Of a stretch of 64,000 nucleotides of DNA, positions 52,651 through 64,000 are shown one piece after another. This DNA is from Henricia sp. BOLD:AAB3569. Taxonomy: Eukaryota > Echinodermata > Asteroidea > Spinulosida > Echinasteridae. Every line of letters begins with the position of its first letter. The stretch's first letter is position 1. The stretch is taken from NCBI GenBank assembly GCA_037783545.1, contig JBBELK010000402.1, positions 496,001 through 560,000 of the forward strand. Direction: 5' to 3'. The notes below the pieces were generated by a model. That model had not been told where the DNA came from, made no database searches, and was given only the letters and a program-made list of their open reading frames with translations. The translations under genes and the position numbers were made by a program.

Positions 52651-53507
52651 ATGTATATCATTTTTCTCTTATATCATGTTTGGTTGTTTTTCAATTCAAT
52701 GGTGATTACCAATTATTGTTGATGAAAAAAAGTGTGCACACACACTAATGTCTTAAAAACCATATTCAATTATTGTTCTCTTCTTTAAAAAAATACGATA
52801 ATTCCATATTTGAATAATTGTATAGTGTACTTGGTACCACAAGTATTATCACTTAGGGTTTTGCTTGACAATTCGTAAAGTAAAATTTTAGGTCATTGCA
52901 AGCAATACAATAGGCATTTATATCATTCTGAGGCTTTATGATGCACTATTAACAAGCCAAATTGTGGCATTGAGAGCGCGTGTACTTTTGTCCCAATATT
53001 ATCCGGGCTAATCGTTTTATCATAACCCACGGAATCAGTTCTTTTATCGTAAAGCGTGGCTGTCCACACTTCCCCTATCAGTAAATGGAGGCAGAATGGG
53101 GGCAAGCATGCTTCCGAAGTGTGCCGATGAAAAGTGCATTCTTTTGGTTTTCACCGTGTTATCGGAGATAATCTTCAAGTCGATGCCTCCAATTTTTAGT
53201 TTTCTAAAGCCTCATCATTTGCAGTAAACCCAATAATTACGTCGGGTAAGGGCAAAAACAACCTTAACAGTAAACCCAAAAGTTTACTTCACGTGTTGAC
53301 AAGAAAAATCTGACTAAAAGTGTTGATAGCAATGGTAACAAACACCACATGATTTTTGTTTTCCCGTGTAAAATGGTATCGTTGTGGGAGAATTTGCCAA
53401 CTGAAGGTAATTTTTAAAATGTTTGCAAATAATTGTTTTTTTTACCATTTATTTAACACAAAAACCTTGCATGGATTTTAAGGTTTTCTGAAGTATTACT
53501 GCATCTA

Positions 53508-53690
53508 TATCACCGTGTTTACACTCGAAATGGCAAAGGTGGAGACAGACCCGCATTTTTATTGCGACCTCAAAACTAAACATTAATTCACCTTTTGCGT
53601 TTACACTTTAAGCGCCTACCCGGCTTCAACTCCCCTTTTTGGAAATTGCAGAGTTCGATTCAGCAAAGGCGAATCGAGTGTAAACGGTCG
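53508..53690. mobile_element. Shortened GTTTACACTCGA element
   Basis: Ends TGTTTACACTCGAAATGGC and GCGAATCGAGTGTAAACGG. It corresponds to 38788-39265 with the centre deleted. Confidence 0.75.
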
Positions 53691-53793
53691 TTATGTGGCT
53701 CAGATTTCTACAAGGCAGTTTATCAACCTCATTCTTTGGTTATGTAATGATGCTGTTCCTGGAAATTAAAAAAAGATTCATAGATGCAGATAT

Positions 53794-54828
53794 GAGTCTT
53801 TCCACGGTAAAGGGGGCATTTTGGCAACACAGACCATAATTCCCAGAAAATACCTTTGTCTGGTCTCAAAATAAAAGAAATAAGTTTCAGTTGTTCTAAA
53901 GAGATAACTTAGGCCCCAAAAGGATTACAAATGGTGTGACAACATGCCTTTCTAAAAACCCTGTGTACAAATCTCCAATATAAGCTCGTAACCGGAACAG
54001 CCTATAATGTAACACAAGTGTCCGTCCAGGTTACGAGTGTATATTGGAAATTTGTACACAGGGTTTTTAGAAAGGTATGTTGTCACACTATTTGTAACCC
54101 TTTTGGGGCCTTCAGAAGAACTTAAACTTATTTCTTTTATTTTGAGACCAGACAAAGGTATTTTCTCGAAAATATGGTATGTGTTGCCAAAATGCCCCCT
54201 TTACTGCATCCTGAGATATCAGGGAATTTCCACTCTGCAAAGCGACTTAACATTAACAATACCCTGAGGAAACCCACGCAAATCTGTGGAGTGAGCCGGC
54301 TGTTGTCTTGAGCCAACTCACGCCCGAGTTATTTTGATGTAATTTAATCAATTCGGTCATGTTATGCCGAAATAAAACAATTTCTATACTTTCCAGAAAT
54401 TGTATTGGGTTCCGTTCCTTATGACTGTCCCATTCCTACCAAACTTTCTAACGACGAACTTTATTTACTACGCAGTTTTTTCAAATTAATAACAGGGATG
54501 CATGCTGACGAATGTAATGGAACGGATTCCCCAGTATTCTTTAAATAGCAGCCAATCGCCGACGCGGACAACGGCTAGCATTACCGAGTATTGTATCACA
54601 TGCATGCACGGTGTTTACAATCTGCGCGCGTTACATTTGAATGCCTGCAATCGTGCTGCATAATGCACTGCAAGCGTCCTGATTGGTCCAGCAGAGGCGA
54701 CAAGATTTCTGTCGCTAGTCCCACTGCGAAATGGGGCCTTTTTCAACAGGGCCACTGTACGCAGGAGTTGGGGAGTGCGTTAAAGGGGCACTGTTGCAAG
54801 AGGATGCCTTTACTGTGGAAAGACCCAT
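53794..54828. mobile_element. Complete palindromic-family element carrying a nested insertion
   Basis: The left arm (53794-54000) and right arm (54010-54206 plus 54807-54828) are inverted copies of the family at 66-300. The right arm is split by the 600-bp element at 54207-54806 exactly within CCTTTACTG, so the palindrome is older than that insertion. Confidence 0.85.
54207..54806 (+). mobile_element. 600-bp element with perfect 9-bp target duplication, copy 2
   Basis: CATCCTGAGATATC to AGAGGATG, flanked by CCTTTACTG at 54198-54206 and 54807-54815. High similarity to 32803-33385 along its whole length (for example GCTGTTGTCTTGAGCCAACT, TGGTCCAGCAGAGGCGACAA). Confidence 0.92.
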
Positions 54829-55731
54829 AAGCAAATGATATAGGCCTGATGGGCAAGCCTGTAAGTCAGTAAACTTGAATGTAGGAGTGACACACATCTG
54901 TGCCAAAAAGAACAACCAAACCTTAGGGCTGACCCCTACTGCATCTCCGGAAGTTGTCTTTAATTTAGTCTGGCACAGATTTGTTTTTCTCCTTTTTTGT
55001 CAGTTCAGTTGTGTGGAACGTTTGTGCTCTTCACCTCAAGGCACTAAATATCGAAAACTGTAACACTAGCAGGCTTGTGTGGTGTTTTGAACTATAAATT
55101 TCTCTTGGGTGCAAGAAACTCGGTGCTAACAAATGCTTGCTTGATAATGTATCTCATATTTTTGTGAGCTATACTTAGAATCTGGCGCCCTCTGTTGAAC
55201 AGATGGCTTAGATCTGTTCAACAGAGGGTTATACCCAGCGCGATATGTGGCAAAGGGACTCACCCCTAACGCCCCTATACCTCAACACACTCTTCCCTTT
55301 TGTTAACGCACCAACCCCCCTAAAAACTGAAAGGAATTCCTTGGATGTTTGAGACACAATAGGGGAACAATGGTAGGGGGATACCCTCTGCCACATATCA
55401 TGCTGCATATGCAGAGGGAAGTCCAAATAACGCTTTCACATATTTTCTCTACCAGTGTTTTCTGTTGCAGTCATAATTTAGAATCATTTCATAGTGGTGT
55501 TTAAGCAAAAAAATTTGCTTAAGCACAAAAAACACTTGCCTAGTAGAGAACGTTACCAGTGAAATCCTCGTGTGATAGAAGTAGCATATGACCAGTGTTA
55601 GAGGACTGTTTCATTACCATGACAATCTCATGAAATTTTTGCCGGTAACCTCATTTTATCAAGCAAAGTTTTTCATGCTTAAGCAATTTTTCATGCTTAA
55701 GCAGCTCTATGAAATTGGCCCCTGGCCATGG

Positions 55732-55918
55732 CGCGCACAATCCTATCAGCAGTTAGATTGTGGCATTCCCCCTATAATAGCTCCCCAAATATTGCTTGGG
55801 TTGACGAGGCAATTGAGATTAAGTGTCTTGCCCACGGACACAAACACATTGGCACAAGTGGGGCTCGAACCCGCCACCTCTAGATTGTGTGCATGGCTGC
55901 GTACCCACTATAGCACAC
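55732..55918 (-). repeat. tRNA-derived SINE (minus strand, partial)
   Basis: Contains CAGTTAGATTGTGGCATTCC, GGGTTGACGAGGCAATTGAG and the head complement GGGGCTCGAACCCGCC. Same family as 45625-45920. Confidence 0.8.
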
Positions 55919-56454
55919 GTGCAGAGCCTTTATTTGGAGGCATAGGAGCCCATTGTGGTGCAATACATTTAACCTACTTTTAGAGTTGGTGCCGCATATT
56001 GACCACAATTTCCACCAATCCCAAAATCTCTTAATTTTCTGGCACAGAGTCACACCACTATTTCCCACCACAATCTCCCCTGTCAGACCCCATTCCGCCA
56101 AGTTCAACGTCCGTTGCCACCTAATTCCAAGCGATGTTATCGCTCGCTGCAATCTAGGCACGCTCTAGCTCAAAAACGTCTGTTGAAAAAAATTATCCAG
56201 AAACTGTGGCCCGTGGCCAAAGTCAAAGAGGTCATGGGAAATTAGTTGGGGTCCACAATGGGCCACAATGGGGCACTTTTAAGATTAGAGAAGCTAAGCA
56301 GATTTGCTAGTGTGGTTGGAAAGTGTATCTTTTATTGGGGGAGATTTTTTTCTGATAGTCTGCTTAATATTGCTTACATGCCTGAACTTTTACATTTTTA
56401 ACTAAAATAATTTTTAAACTTAGATATTGACTGGGACTGTCTCAAACTTTTGTA

Positions 56455-57300
56455 CAGTGTGGAGGTGCAGTGGTCAAGTGGATAGCACATCATACCAGGG
56501 CCAGATCCAGGATTTGGAAAGGGGGGCGGGTGAAATTTTGATGACAATTAAATAGCGAGCGCGTAGCGCGAAGCTCTGAAGGCTTCTAGATGGATTATAG
56601 ATGCTCTGTGGTGCGATCTGAGGCAATATTTAACCACTTTAAGCAGGAAAAGTATGGACAAAAAGTGGAATTTTTATTTTATTTTTTTATTTTTTTGAAA
56701 AGGGGGGGAGGGTGGTGGTGGTGGTGGTGGTGGTGGTGGTGGTGGTGGTGGTGGTGTGCGCCCCCCATGCACCCCCCTTGATCCGCCCCTGCAGTCTTTC
56801 GGGCAATAGATTCATTGTTCATGCTCTGGCCACCGCTATCGTGTTGTGTCCTTAGACAAGACACTTTACTCCACATTGTCTCTCTCTACCCAGGTGTAGA
56901 AATAATAATGGGTACCGGCAACTTACTGCTGGGGGTAAACCTGCGATGGACTAGCATCCCAATTAGGGGGAGTAGCAATGCTCCTAGTCACTCTATGCCA
57001 TGGTAATGTAACTAACTGCTGGGAGTTAACCTGCGATGGACTGGCATCCCAATTAGGGGAGTATCAATGCTCCTATAGTCACTCTACATGTATGCCATGG
57101 TCATGTACATGTAACTAACTGCTGGGAGTTAACCTGCGATTGACTGGCATCCCATCCAGGGGGAGTAGCAATGCTCCTAGTCACTCTATGCCACGGTAAT
57201 GTAACTAACTGCTGGGAGTTAACCTGTGATGGACTGGCATCCCATCCAGGGGAGTAGCAATGCTCCTATAGTCACTCTATGCCATGGAAACTAACAACCT
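56455..57300 (+). repeat. SINE-like copy with inserted repeat and minisatellite tail
   Basis: A tRNA-like start (CAGTGGTCAAGTGGATAGCA) is interrupted by a segment of about 290 bp holding GGCGGGTGAAATTTTG and a (GGT)n run. It resumes at GCAGTCTTTCGGGCAATAG. From 56925 a unit (CTGCTGGGAGTTAACCTGCG, GACTGGCATCCC, GTAGCAATGCTCC) repeats about four times with 85-100 bp spacing. Confidence 0.7.
56703..56760. repeat. (GGT)n microsatellite
   Basis: About 15 perfect GGT units. The Trp-rich and His-rich frames across it are artefacts. Confidence 0.95.
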
Positions 57301-57355
57301 GTTGGGGAAATCTATCTATTTGGTAAACCTGTAATGTCGGGGCGCCCTTACGTCG

Positions 57356-57420
57356 CTCAGGGGGGTCTGTGCGGGGGGGAGGGGAGTCGGTGCGTGGGGC
57401 GGGGGGTTGGGGGGCGGGTA
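57356..57420. repeat. G-rich tract
   Basis: Several G runs of five to seven (GCGGGGGGGAGGGGAG, GGCGGGGGGTTGGGGGGCGG), giving G-quadruplex potential on the plus strand. Confidence 0.8.
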
Positions 57421-58083
57421 CAGAGCTGAAATCTCTTCGGATGAGTTTGTTGATGTTTTTTTTTTAATGGTTTTATTCCAAGAATCGCTCAAAAACAGAT
57501 CATCTAAGGGGCCTTTAAGTCTTGCCTCAGAACAGTAAGCTTGAGCTTCTAAATCTAATGAAAGGACTAGAATCAAGTCACTTGCCAGAATGACACAAGT
57601 CGATCAGTGACTCAAGTCAAGTCTAATTTCAGTCACAATTTTTAAAAACTTTCATTCAGTTGTTGGTGCAAATTATTTTGATTCAAGTCTCGCATCACAA
57701 GACTTTACATAAAACCTTAAAATCTTAAGTAGATTCAAAGTTAATTGCCTATTTTAAAAAAGACCAGTCAATAACTTGTTACAATTCTGAGCTCAATCAA
57801 ACGTGCAAACTGCATCTACTTCCAACTTTTGGAAATACACTGGTTCATTTTCTCGCCAACGAGGCACAAAAAATTACACCTTTAACCCCCAAAACCTCAT
57901 CACCCGCACAGCACGATCCGGAAAGCGTGAGAAACCGCCTCAAGACAACACTGAAATTAGGAGTCAGTCACTCAGGTTCCAGGGTTCAATGTCTTCCGCC
58001 CAGAAAAATCTAGGCTTTCTTTCTTTCCAAATTCTCTTTCTTTTCTCTTTTTTTTTTCACCCATTTCCTGTAATTTAAATGGC

Positions 58084-58350
58084 TTGACTATGCCACAGCT
58101 GGGTGTCCCGTTGTTTGGGCCCCGTGTCTCGGCCCAGTGGGGCTGGGAGAAGCCTGCCTTCGCTCGGACAGTGCCCGCTGGCGGCGGCCGCCTGACTGGG
58201 CGACTCGCAGCCGGGGTGGATTTGTCACAGTTTCATGAGGCGGAAAAACAAGAGATTGGAAGTGGTGATAAACAAGAGTTGCTTTTGTGGCTGTTTTTGC
58301 TTGCGTATTGCATTGCGTGGGAACATTTTTTGCTACAGTTTCGATCTTAA
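58084..58350 (+). other. GC-rich island with short unassigned frame
   Basis: A locally GC-rich block (58090-58230, with GGCGGCGGCCGCC) in AT-rich surroundings, with an 88-codon plus-strand frame starting at 58084. I recognise no family, no clear splice sites fit OPA1, and the frame's C-terminal half is AT-rich. It could be a CpG island or part of an exon of another gene. Confidence 0.25.
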
Positions 58351-59570
58351 AGGGACTTAAGTCATCCTAAGTTTGGTTTCAGTTTGCAGTGAGGAATGGA
58401 ATGGTACATGTATCTTTGCGTACTTCCCTTTAAAGGACGTGTGAAATAGGGTTTTTATTAAATATAATAATAGTAGAGAGTGTGTTTTAAACATTTTCAG
58501 AAAATTTGATTGTTCTGTTTTGGTGTAATTGCAAGTTTTCTATTTTTATGCTAATGAGAATGTCCATATTCATGAGCAAATCCGTGATGTCATCTCAGGA
58601 CAACAGAGGAAATCTCCATTGACTTGTGTACAAAAGCTTTTGTCATTTTCAGTGACTTCTTGGTGTTATGATGTGTAACAGTTTACTGAGTTTGTTTAGT
58701 ATGTCATTTGCAACAATCCCAACAAGTTTGTTTGGGTCAGAAATGGGTCAGTGGGCTACTGCATGCAGCGTCCGAATTAGCACTGGTCCGTTGTCCAAAT
58801 GACAGTTGAAATCGTCTCGGGCCAGCTAGAAAGCCTCCCCAAATGGTCTGGCTGTCCAGTTGAAATCAAACTTGTACTGGGGAGAACTTTATGGCTACCA
58901 AATTTTCCTAATTTATTCACTCAAATGTTGAAGTAGAGAAAAGGTCACTTCTTTCTGAAATGAAAACAAATTTCAGTTTGCCCCTTTGTCTGCAAAACTT
59001 TGATCTTCTGATTCGTGTATAAAAACAAATGGTTGATAATTTTCACTTCACTAAACCTTTAAATAAATCCTGCTCGCTCACATGTCCAGCAATGCCAAGA
59101 GTCAATACCCAGTATATTGTAACAATTCTGAACTATTCCAACAACATTGAAATGTAATACTGAATGTTAGAGCACCGTCTATTAATACCATTTAATATTT
59201 GCCCACTTGCTATAAACCAAAATATTTTTGCCCAAATCTTAAGCATTTGCAATCCCCTGACATTATGCAGAAGACGTACAATCGATCAACTTTTAGCCAC
59301 GGGTCCCAAATTCCAAAGTTAATCAGGATTTAGAGTGCTTAGGAGAGGATTATCCCAATCCCCCCAAGTATTGAAACCCGAAAGAATTATTGTTACATGT
59401 ACATGTATATCCTCCCTGTACCGTACTTTTGAGATGGGGACACACGGCATGTGTCTGTTAAATAACTATGGTTTAGAAACGGGGGTGTGTGTTTTCGTTA
59501 ACTTGTTTGTTTCAGTTTCACTAAAAATAGCATTTTTTTCCCCCTTGCGCCATGTTTCCGAAGTGATAGT

Positions 59571-59775
59571 GGAGTATCATGGCTGAGCGGTCTAGGGCAT
59601 CAAACTCAATACCTTGGTTAATTCTGCAGGTCGTGAGTTTAAATCAAGGTCTGCACGCTTCAACAGTGCATGTGTTCTTGGGGAAGACACTTTGCCATTA
59701 ATTGCCTCTCTCCACCCAGGAGGAAATGGGTACCTGTTAGGATAGCGAAGCTTAGGTGTTGTGTTTGAGCCCATG
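59571..59775 (+). repeat. tRNA-Leu-like SINE
   Basis: GTATCATGGCTGAGCGGTCT (A box) and GTCGTGAGTTTAAATCAAGG (worn B box), then TTCTTGGGGAAGACACTTTG and CCTCTCTCCACCCAGG, a common SINE body. Confidence 0.7.
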
Positions 59776-59784
59776 AGCACCTAA

Positions 59785-60040
59785 AGCTCGTAACTGGGAC
59801 GGCCTAAAATGCAACACAAGTGTCTGTCTCGGTTACGAGCATATAGGCCTATTAGACATTTGTACACAGGGTTCTTAGAAAGGCATGTTGTTACACTATT
59901 TGTAACCCTTTTTGGGCCTAAGTTATCTCTTCAGAACAACTGAAACTTATTTCTTTTATTTTGAGACCAGACAAAGGTATTTCCTCGAAAATATGGTCTG
60001 TGTTGCCGAAATGCCCCCTTTACTGTGGAAAGACCCACGT
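59785..60040 (+). repeat. Palindromic repeat family arm
   Basis: AGCTCGTAACTGGGACGGCC through CTTTACTGTGGAAAGACCCA, the same arm as 66-300, with a short stub of the opposite arm at its left. Confidence 0.8.
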
Positions 60041-62153
60041 CTATAATGTAAACCTTTCTCCCAATTCTGAATTCAGTTCTCAAGATTTAAGAGCAAGTCG
60101 CGATTCACACTACCGTTCACAACCTGGGGCTATAATTTCAACCTGAGGTTACAAACGTCAACCCTGGGTCTCCAGGAGGGTTGAGTTCAACCCAGAGCAA
60201 AAACCAGTTTCAGAGTTGGTGCAGAGCTGAAAATTTCCAAGTGTAAAACATAACTTTTTTTAACCCTGTGTCAACGCTGAAATTTGTCTTGTGTGTTGGA
60301 AACTTGTTTGGTATTATAAGGGATGTGTACTTGGGATATTTTTCTTAGATAACTGTGGAAACAAAAATGCTCATTTAGTTGGCAAAAAAATGAATTATTG
60401 CACTATTGATTACTTTCTGTGACGTAGAACATCCGGGAATGTTTGTTGGTCAACGGTCATGCGCGTACACGCGCCTGCCACTAGATGCACATGGGCACTC
60501 GTAAAATCATTGAACTCCATGTATGTATGTAAATCTCTGCGTAAAGTATACTCACCAGCGTACTTTCATTCAAAGATGCCGCACGCGCACGTTGAGATAC
60601 GTTCAAATTATTGAGCATGCACTGCAGCTTGTAAAAACCAAAGTGCTTTTGCTTGATCACAATTTTTAGCCTGAAAAAAATACATTTTATCGATACAACA
60701 GCCATGGCGCAACAACATAAAGCAAGGTTAAGTAACAGAGGTAAGTTCAACCAATGCGCTTTTATTGCTTTTTTGGGCCGGTAATCACTCAAGCCACGTT
60801 GGTCATTAAAAATGACAACTAAAATGGTAGATGGAAGGGGTAACGTCACCGGAAAGCGATCAATATTTAACCTGTTGCATCATTGGTATGGAAATATATA
60901 AAAAAATTACATACAATGTATACAAATTATTGATTTTTTTAGAAACAACATTTTAAGTTCTATCTACAAAAATACCTGTAGTAAGGACAGATCTTGATCT
61001 GCAATTCTTCCATTATTTGTTGGTTTAAGAATGAAATAGAGCCGATTTGAAATTTGCCGGAATAAAAATGGGAAGTGGCCGTTTAATTTAATATGGATCA
61101 AAATTCCCAGCTGCCTCAATACCGAGAGAAAGAAAACCAATTCATGCCCCGAAGCACAGCGTAATTCAAAACTCCAAACCTTAAAAAAAATTGTCATAAT
61201 AGAATTTCCATGTCACCAGTTAGGCAGTATGTTGTAATTTTTTTTCCCACTGAGGGCTTTGGGAACTGGTTTGTAGCTTGGTAAGGGTGTTTCGTGCCCT
61301 AGGGATAAACTTCCTATTACGATCTTTGGTACTTGTGAAAACCAGCGTAATAAATTGGATTTTTCAGGCGTAATTTGTCAGGGTTTCCTATTATTAGTTA
61401 TTGTTGCAACCTGAACAGTCGCCTCTGTTCAGTAGCAGAGTGGTAAGTAACCTAAGGCACTGATTTTATTCTCGGCATTGGGGAGGGAAATTGTAGTCCA
61501 AAGTTCGCAGATGTTTGCCCCGGCAAAAATTGGTGTTGTTCATTCATAAACTACACCAAATTGGGCAAATTGTAATCTCCAACAATGTTATATTAAATGT
61601 GCTTAATCAGATCACTTTTTGACCTCTCTCTCCCCTCCCTCCCCTCTCTCCCCCCAACTTTTTGTCATCAAAAAACACTAAAGTTTTGTAAACTAATTTA
61701 TCTGGTGTCGATTTCACTAAGGCTTACGATGCTTTGTAATTTGAGATGAGATGGGTTACCGCTCCGTAACTCGCGATGCATCCTAAGAACGATTTCAAAA
61801 AACTTGCGATGAGTTTAACGATGCATGTCTGCCATGGCAACGTACCGTAAGCTACGATGAGGCAATGGGTCGTCGTGCATCGTAGCGTTCCTTTTTGACA
61901 AACGATGGTCTTGGTTTTTGCCGTTGTTGGAAGACAAGATGAGGGCTCCCAAAAAACTGATTGCCACTCTTGATAGATTCTGTGCCAAGTGCATATAAAC
62001 AAGAGAAAATGTAAAATGACAAAAAGTGTCGCTTCAAAACTGTTTAGTGTTAGATGTTTTTGCTGCATGCAAAATTGGCCATCCATTGTCTACGTCGTCC
62101 ACAACACCGTGTACGCGTCAAATATAAATTTGAATGATGCTACTGTGTTCTTT

Positions 62154-62500
62154 AGGGAGGTATTTTACATGATTGTTAGGTTAAAACAAAATCTATTTTC
62201 TGACAAAATCTCAATGGGCTCCTTTAAAGAAGCCTGTTCAGATGTTTTCAAAAACAAAAAATGGATTTCGCTCTAAGCCTAACAATTAATCATATAAAAT
62301 ACATAATGTACCTCCCCAAAATACTATCCATGGGAAGAAAACAGGAAATCTGTAATCTCCAACTTGGATGTGGAAGCAAAAAGGTTGGTGTAATCACTGC
62401 ACTGCTTTATGTAACCGGACAAATTATTTTACAAAACATCGGTGGATTTTTGATGATATCCTTAGAAATATGTGGACTAGGAGTGCGAAATTTTAGAATG
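62154..62500. repeat. Dispersed repeat, uninterrupted copy
   Basis: Bases 62300-62480 match 22065-22212 plus 23030-23050 without the 817-bp insertion. The left part AGGGAGGTATTTTACATGAT and the internal AATCATATAAAATACATAAT are inverted partners. The short frames are not conserved between the two copies. Confidence 0.7.
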
Positions 62501-63088
62501 GTAATTTAAAGAAAAATATGACAAATTATATGGTATCAAAATCTCAACCACCATGGCAAAAAAATAGGGTGCTCAAAAATGTCATTTGGACACGCTCCAA
62601 ATTCTCAAAAACACTTGGGCTTCAAATGTTTCTGGATTCCTTAGCTTGTCTTTAACATCCAAATTAAAGATGGCAGCAATGTCTATGGGAGATTCCTCAG
62701 GGTCACCCAAGGTCATCCAGCCCCCAAGTTAGCCATCTGAACGCGTCAACTCCGTTGCATACTTTCAGATTTGAATCCAGCCAAAGATCCCTCTGAAAAT
62801 CCACGCCCGTCCCTCATCACCTCTAAAGGTCAACAGAGGTCAAGTTGGCTCTTTCACAGAATTGGCATATTTTGAATTGATGAGGGGCAAGGCTGCCTAA
62901 AACTTTTTAAAGAATGCCTATTGGAGAAAAGTTGAAGTACAGGCGTTATTCAGACACTCTGTTGGGCAATTCTTCGGTGAGCGAAGTTACATTTTTACCA
63001 ATATATTGTAGTTCTGGACACGTCAACATGCATCATTTTATACTGTTAGTTGTGATGGACTCACTTTTGTTGTGATGGACTTGTGGAC

Positions 63089-63581
63089 TTAAAGCCTAAC
63101 GTACATCGACATTGCAACTGGAAGCAACTAGTGGCAACTGGTGTTTCCGGCAACTGGGAGCAACTGATCAGTTGCTCAAAAAGGTCGATTACGCGCACTT
63201 GCAACTACCGGCAACTGAAAAAATCCCAGTTGCCGCGAGTTGCTCATGTTCTACTTTCTGGCAACTAGTTGTACCCAGTTGCGGTCAGTTGCGTCGATGT
63301 ACGCGTACTTGCAACTAGTTGCTGCCAGTTGCTCGCGTGAATCTGATCATGTGCGCGCACACCGACAGCAACTGAAAGCAACAGTTGCTTCCAGATGCGA
63401 GGTCAATGTACTCTAGGCTTTACCGAGTTGCCGTGTCGATGTGCGCCCTCTGGAAATGTGCACTGACTAGTTGCTCCCAGTTGCCGCTAGTTGCGCAACT
63501 GATCAGTTGCTGCGCGCACATCGACAGCAACTGATCAGTTGAGTTGCTTCCAGTTGCAATGTCGATGTACGCTAGGCTTAA
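63089..63581. mobile_element. GTTGC-rich MITE flanked by TTAA, copy 3
   Basis: TTAA at 63089-63092 and 63578-63581. Ends GCCTAACGTACATCGAC and GTCGATGTACGCTAGGC. Same family as 402-890 and 51927-52437. Confidence 0.88.
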
Positions 63582-64000
63582 GCCCTTTTCACACGACATC
63601 AAAAAAACTCGCAAGGTTTAAGACAGAATTTCCGAGCACGGATTGTTTACTTTATGATTACACGGTAGGGTGATTTGGCGTACTTTCACATGACACAGCG
63701 AAAACATCACTGGCATTCCTTGAGACGAGAATGATTTTTCCGTTGGTCGCTGTCAGACCATTGATTTTGCGCATAAATGCTACTGAAACAAGCAGCCAAT
63801 AACATACTAGCGAGAAGGTGTACTGCGACAGCCGAGGAGACAAGATTGTCAAAAAAAATTAAATAAGTCATGGGGCTACGATGAAGTCGTCCAACATCCA
63901 ATCAAAAATGGATGGCATGGTCAAAATCCAGGATCGGAACGGTGATCAGATCCATGAAAGGTGGACGTACTTGCTGAATACTATCAGTTTAAATTTCGCG
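63582..64000. other. Unassigned window end
   Basis: No feature recognised; short minus-strand frames without similarity. Confidence 0.4.

Larger units (their letters stand above)
46414..64000. other. OPA1 last intron and/or downstream DNA, no exon found
   Basis: I scanned plausible acceptors for a short exon continuing exon 28 in phase 1 and found none with convincing similarity. Everything recognisable here is repetitive (listed separately). Unassigned stretches are about 47200-48450, 48850-50146, 50512-51590, 54829-55731, 57430-58080, 58351-59570, 60041-62150 and 62510-63088. They show only short, non-conserved frames. Confidence 0.5.

Noticed and set aside
55448..55490. Good acceptor TTTTCTGTTGCAG as start of the OPA1 terminal exon
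   Set aside because: Joined in phase it gives only Ile-Ile-Ile before a stop and no match to the expected C-terminus.

Overview
The window is animal nuclear DNA. It has long spliced introns with GT/AG borders, one recognisable single-copy gene spread over more than 40 kb, a very high density of DNA-transposon relics, and tRNA-derived repeats. Intron phases and protein similarity point to a bilaterian. The repeat style (many TTAA- and TA-flanked MITEs, a DIRS retrotransposon, frequent ACATGTAC-type strings) suggests a marine invertebrate deuterostome such as an echinoderm or amphioxus. That placement is an inference and not proven.

The gene is OPA1, the dynamin-like GTPase of the mitochondrial inner membrane, on the + strand. 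I can place 28 coding exons, from a short candidate exon 1 (5571-5599) to an exon ending at 46413. They total about 944 codons with an unbroken phase chain. The dynamin GTPase motifs (GDQSAGKTS, the switch-I Thr, DLPG, TKVD) are intact, as are the transmembrane segment and the C-terminal stalk/paddle region. The last exon, expected to hold only about 20 residues, was not found; it lies in the remaining 17.6 kb or beyond the window.

Region by region: 1-5570 is upstream DNA with a GTTGC-rich MITE, a 2.1 kb tandem array of about 28 tRNA-like 78-80 bp units, a 0.7 kb foldback element and a poly-C tract. Intron 1 (5600-13609) holds a structurally complete DIRS retrotransposon (6193-11701). It has 145 bp inverted repeats that are identical, an internal complementary region, an RS-rich Gag, an RT/RNase H protein and a tyrosine recombinase. 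Introns 2-28 are packed with MITEs, foldback elements, Tc1/mariner relics and SINEs. Intron 24 carries an antisense repeat-protein reading frame of about 570 codons broken by one stop. From 46414 to the end I see only repeats and unassigned DNA.

The items most worth a second look are: the intact DIRS element; the antisense coiled-coil repeat protein; a 583-600 bp element present twice with perfect 9 bp target duplications; the tRNA-like tandem array; several TTAA-flanked MITE families, two of which sit 6-8 bp from OPA1 splice donors; and a nested insertion whose empty site is visible elsewhere in the window.
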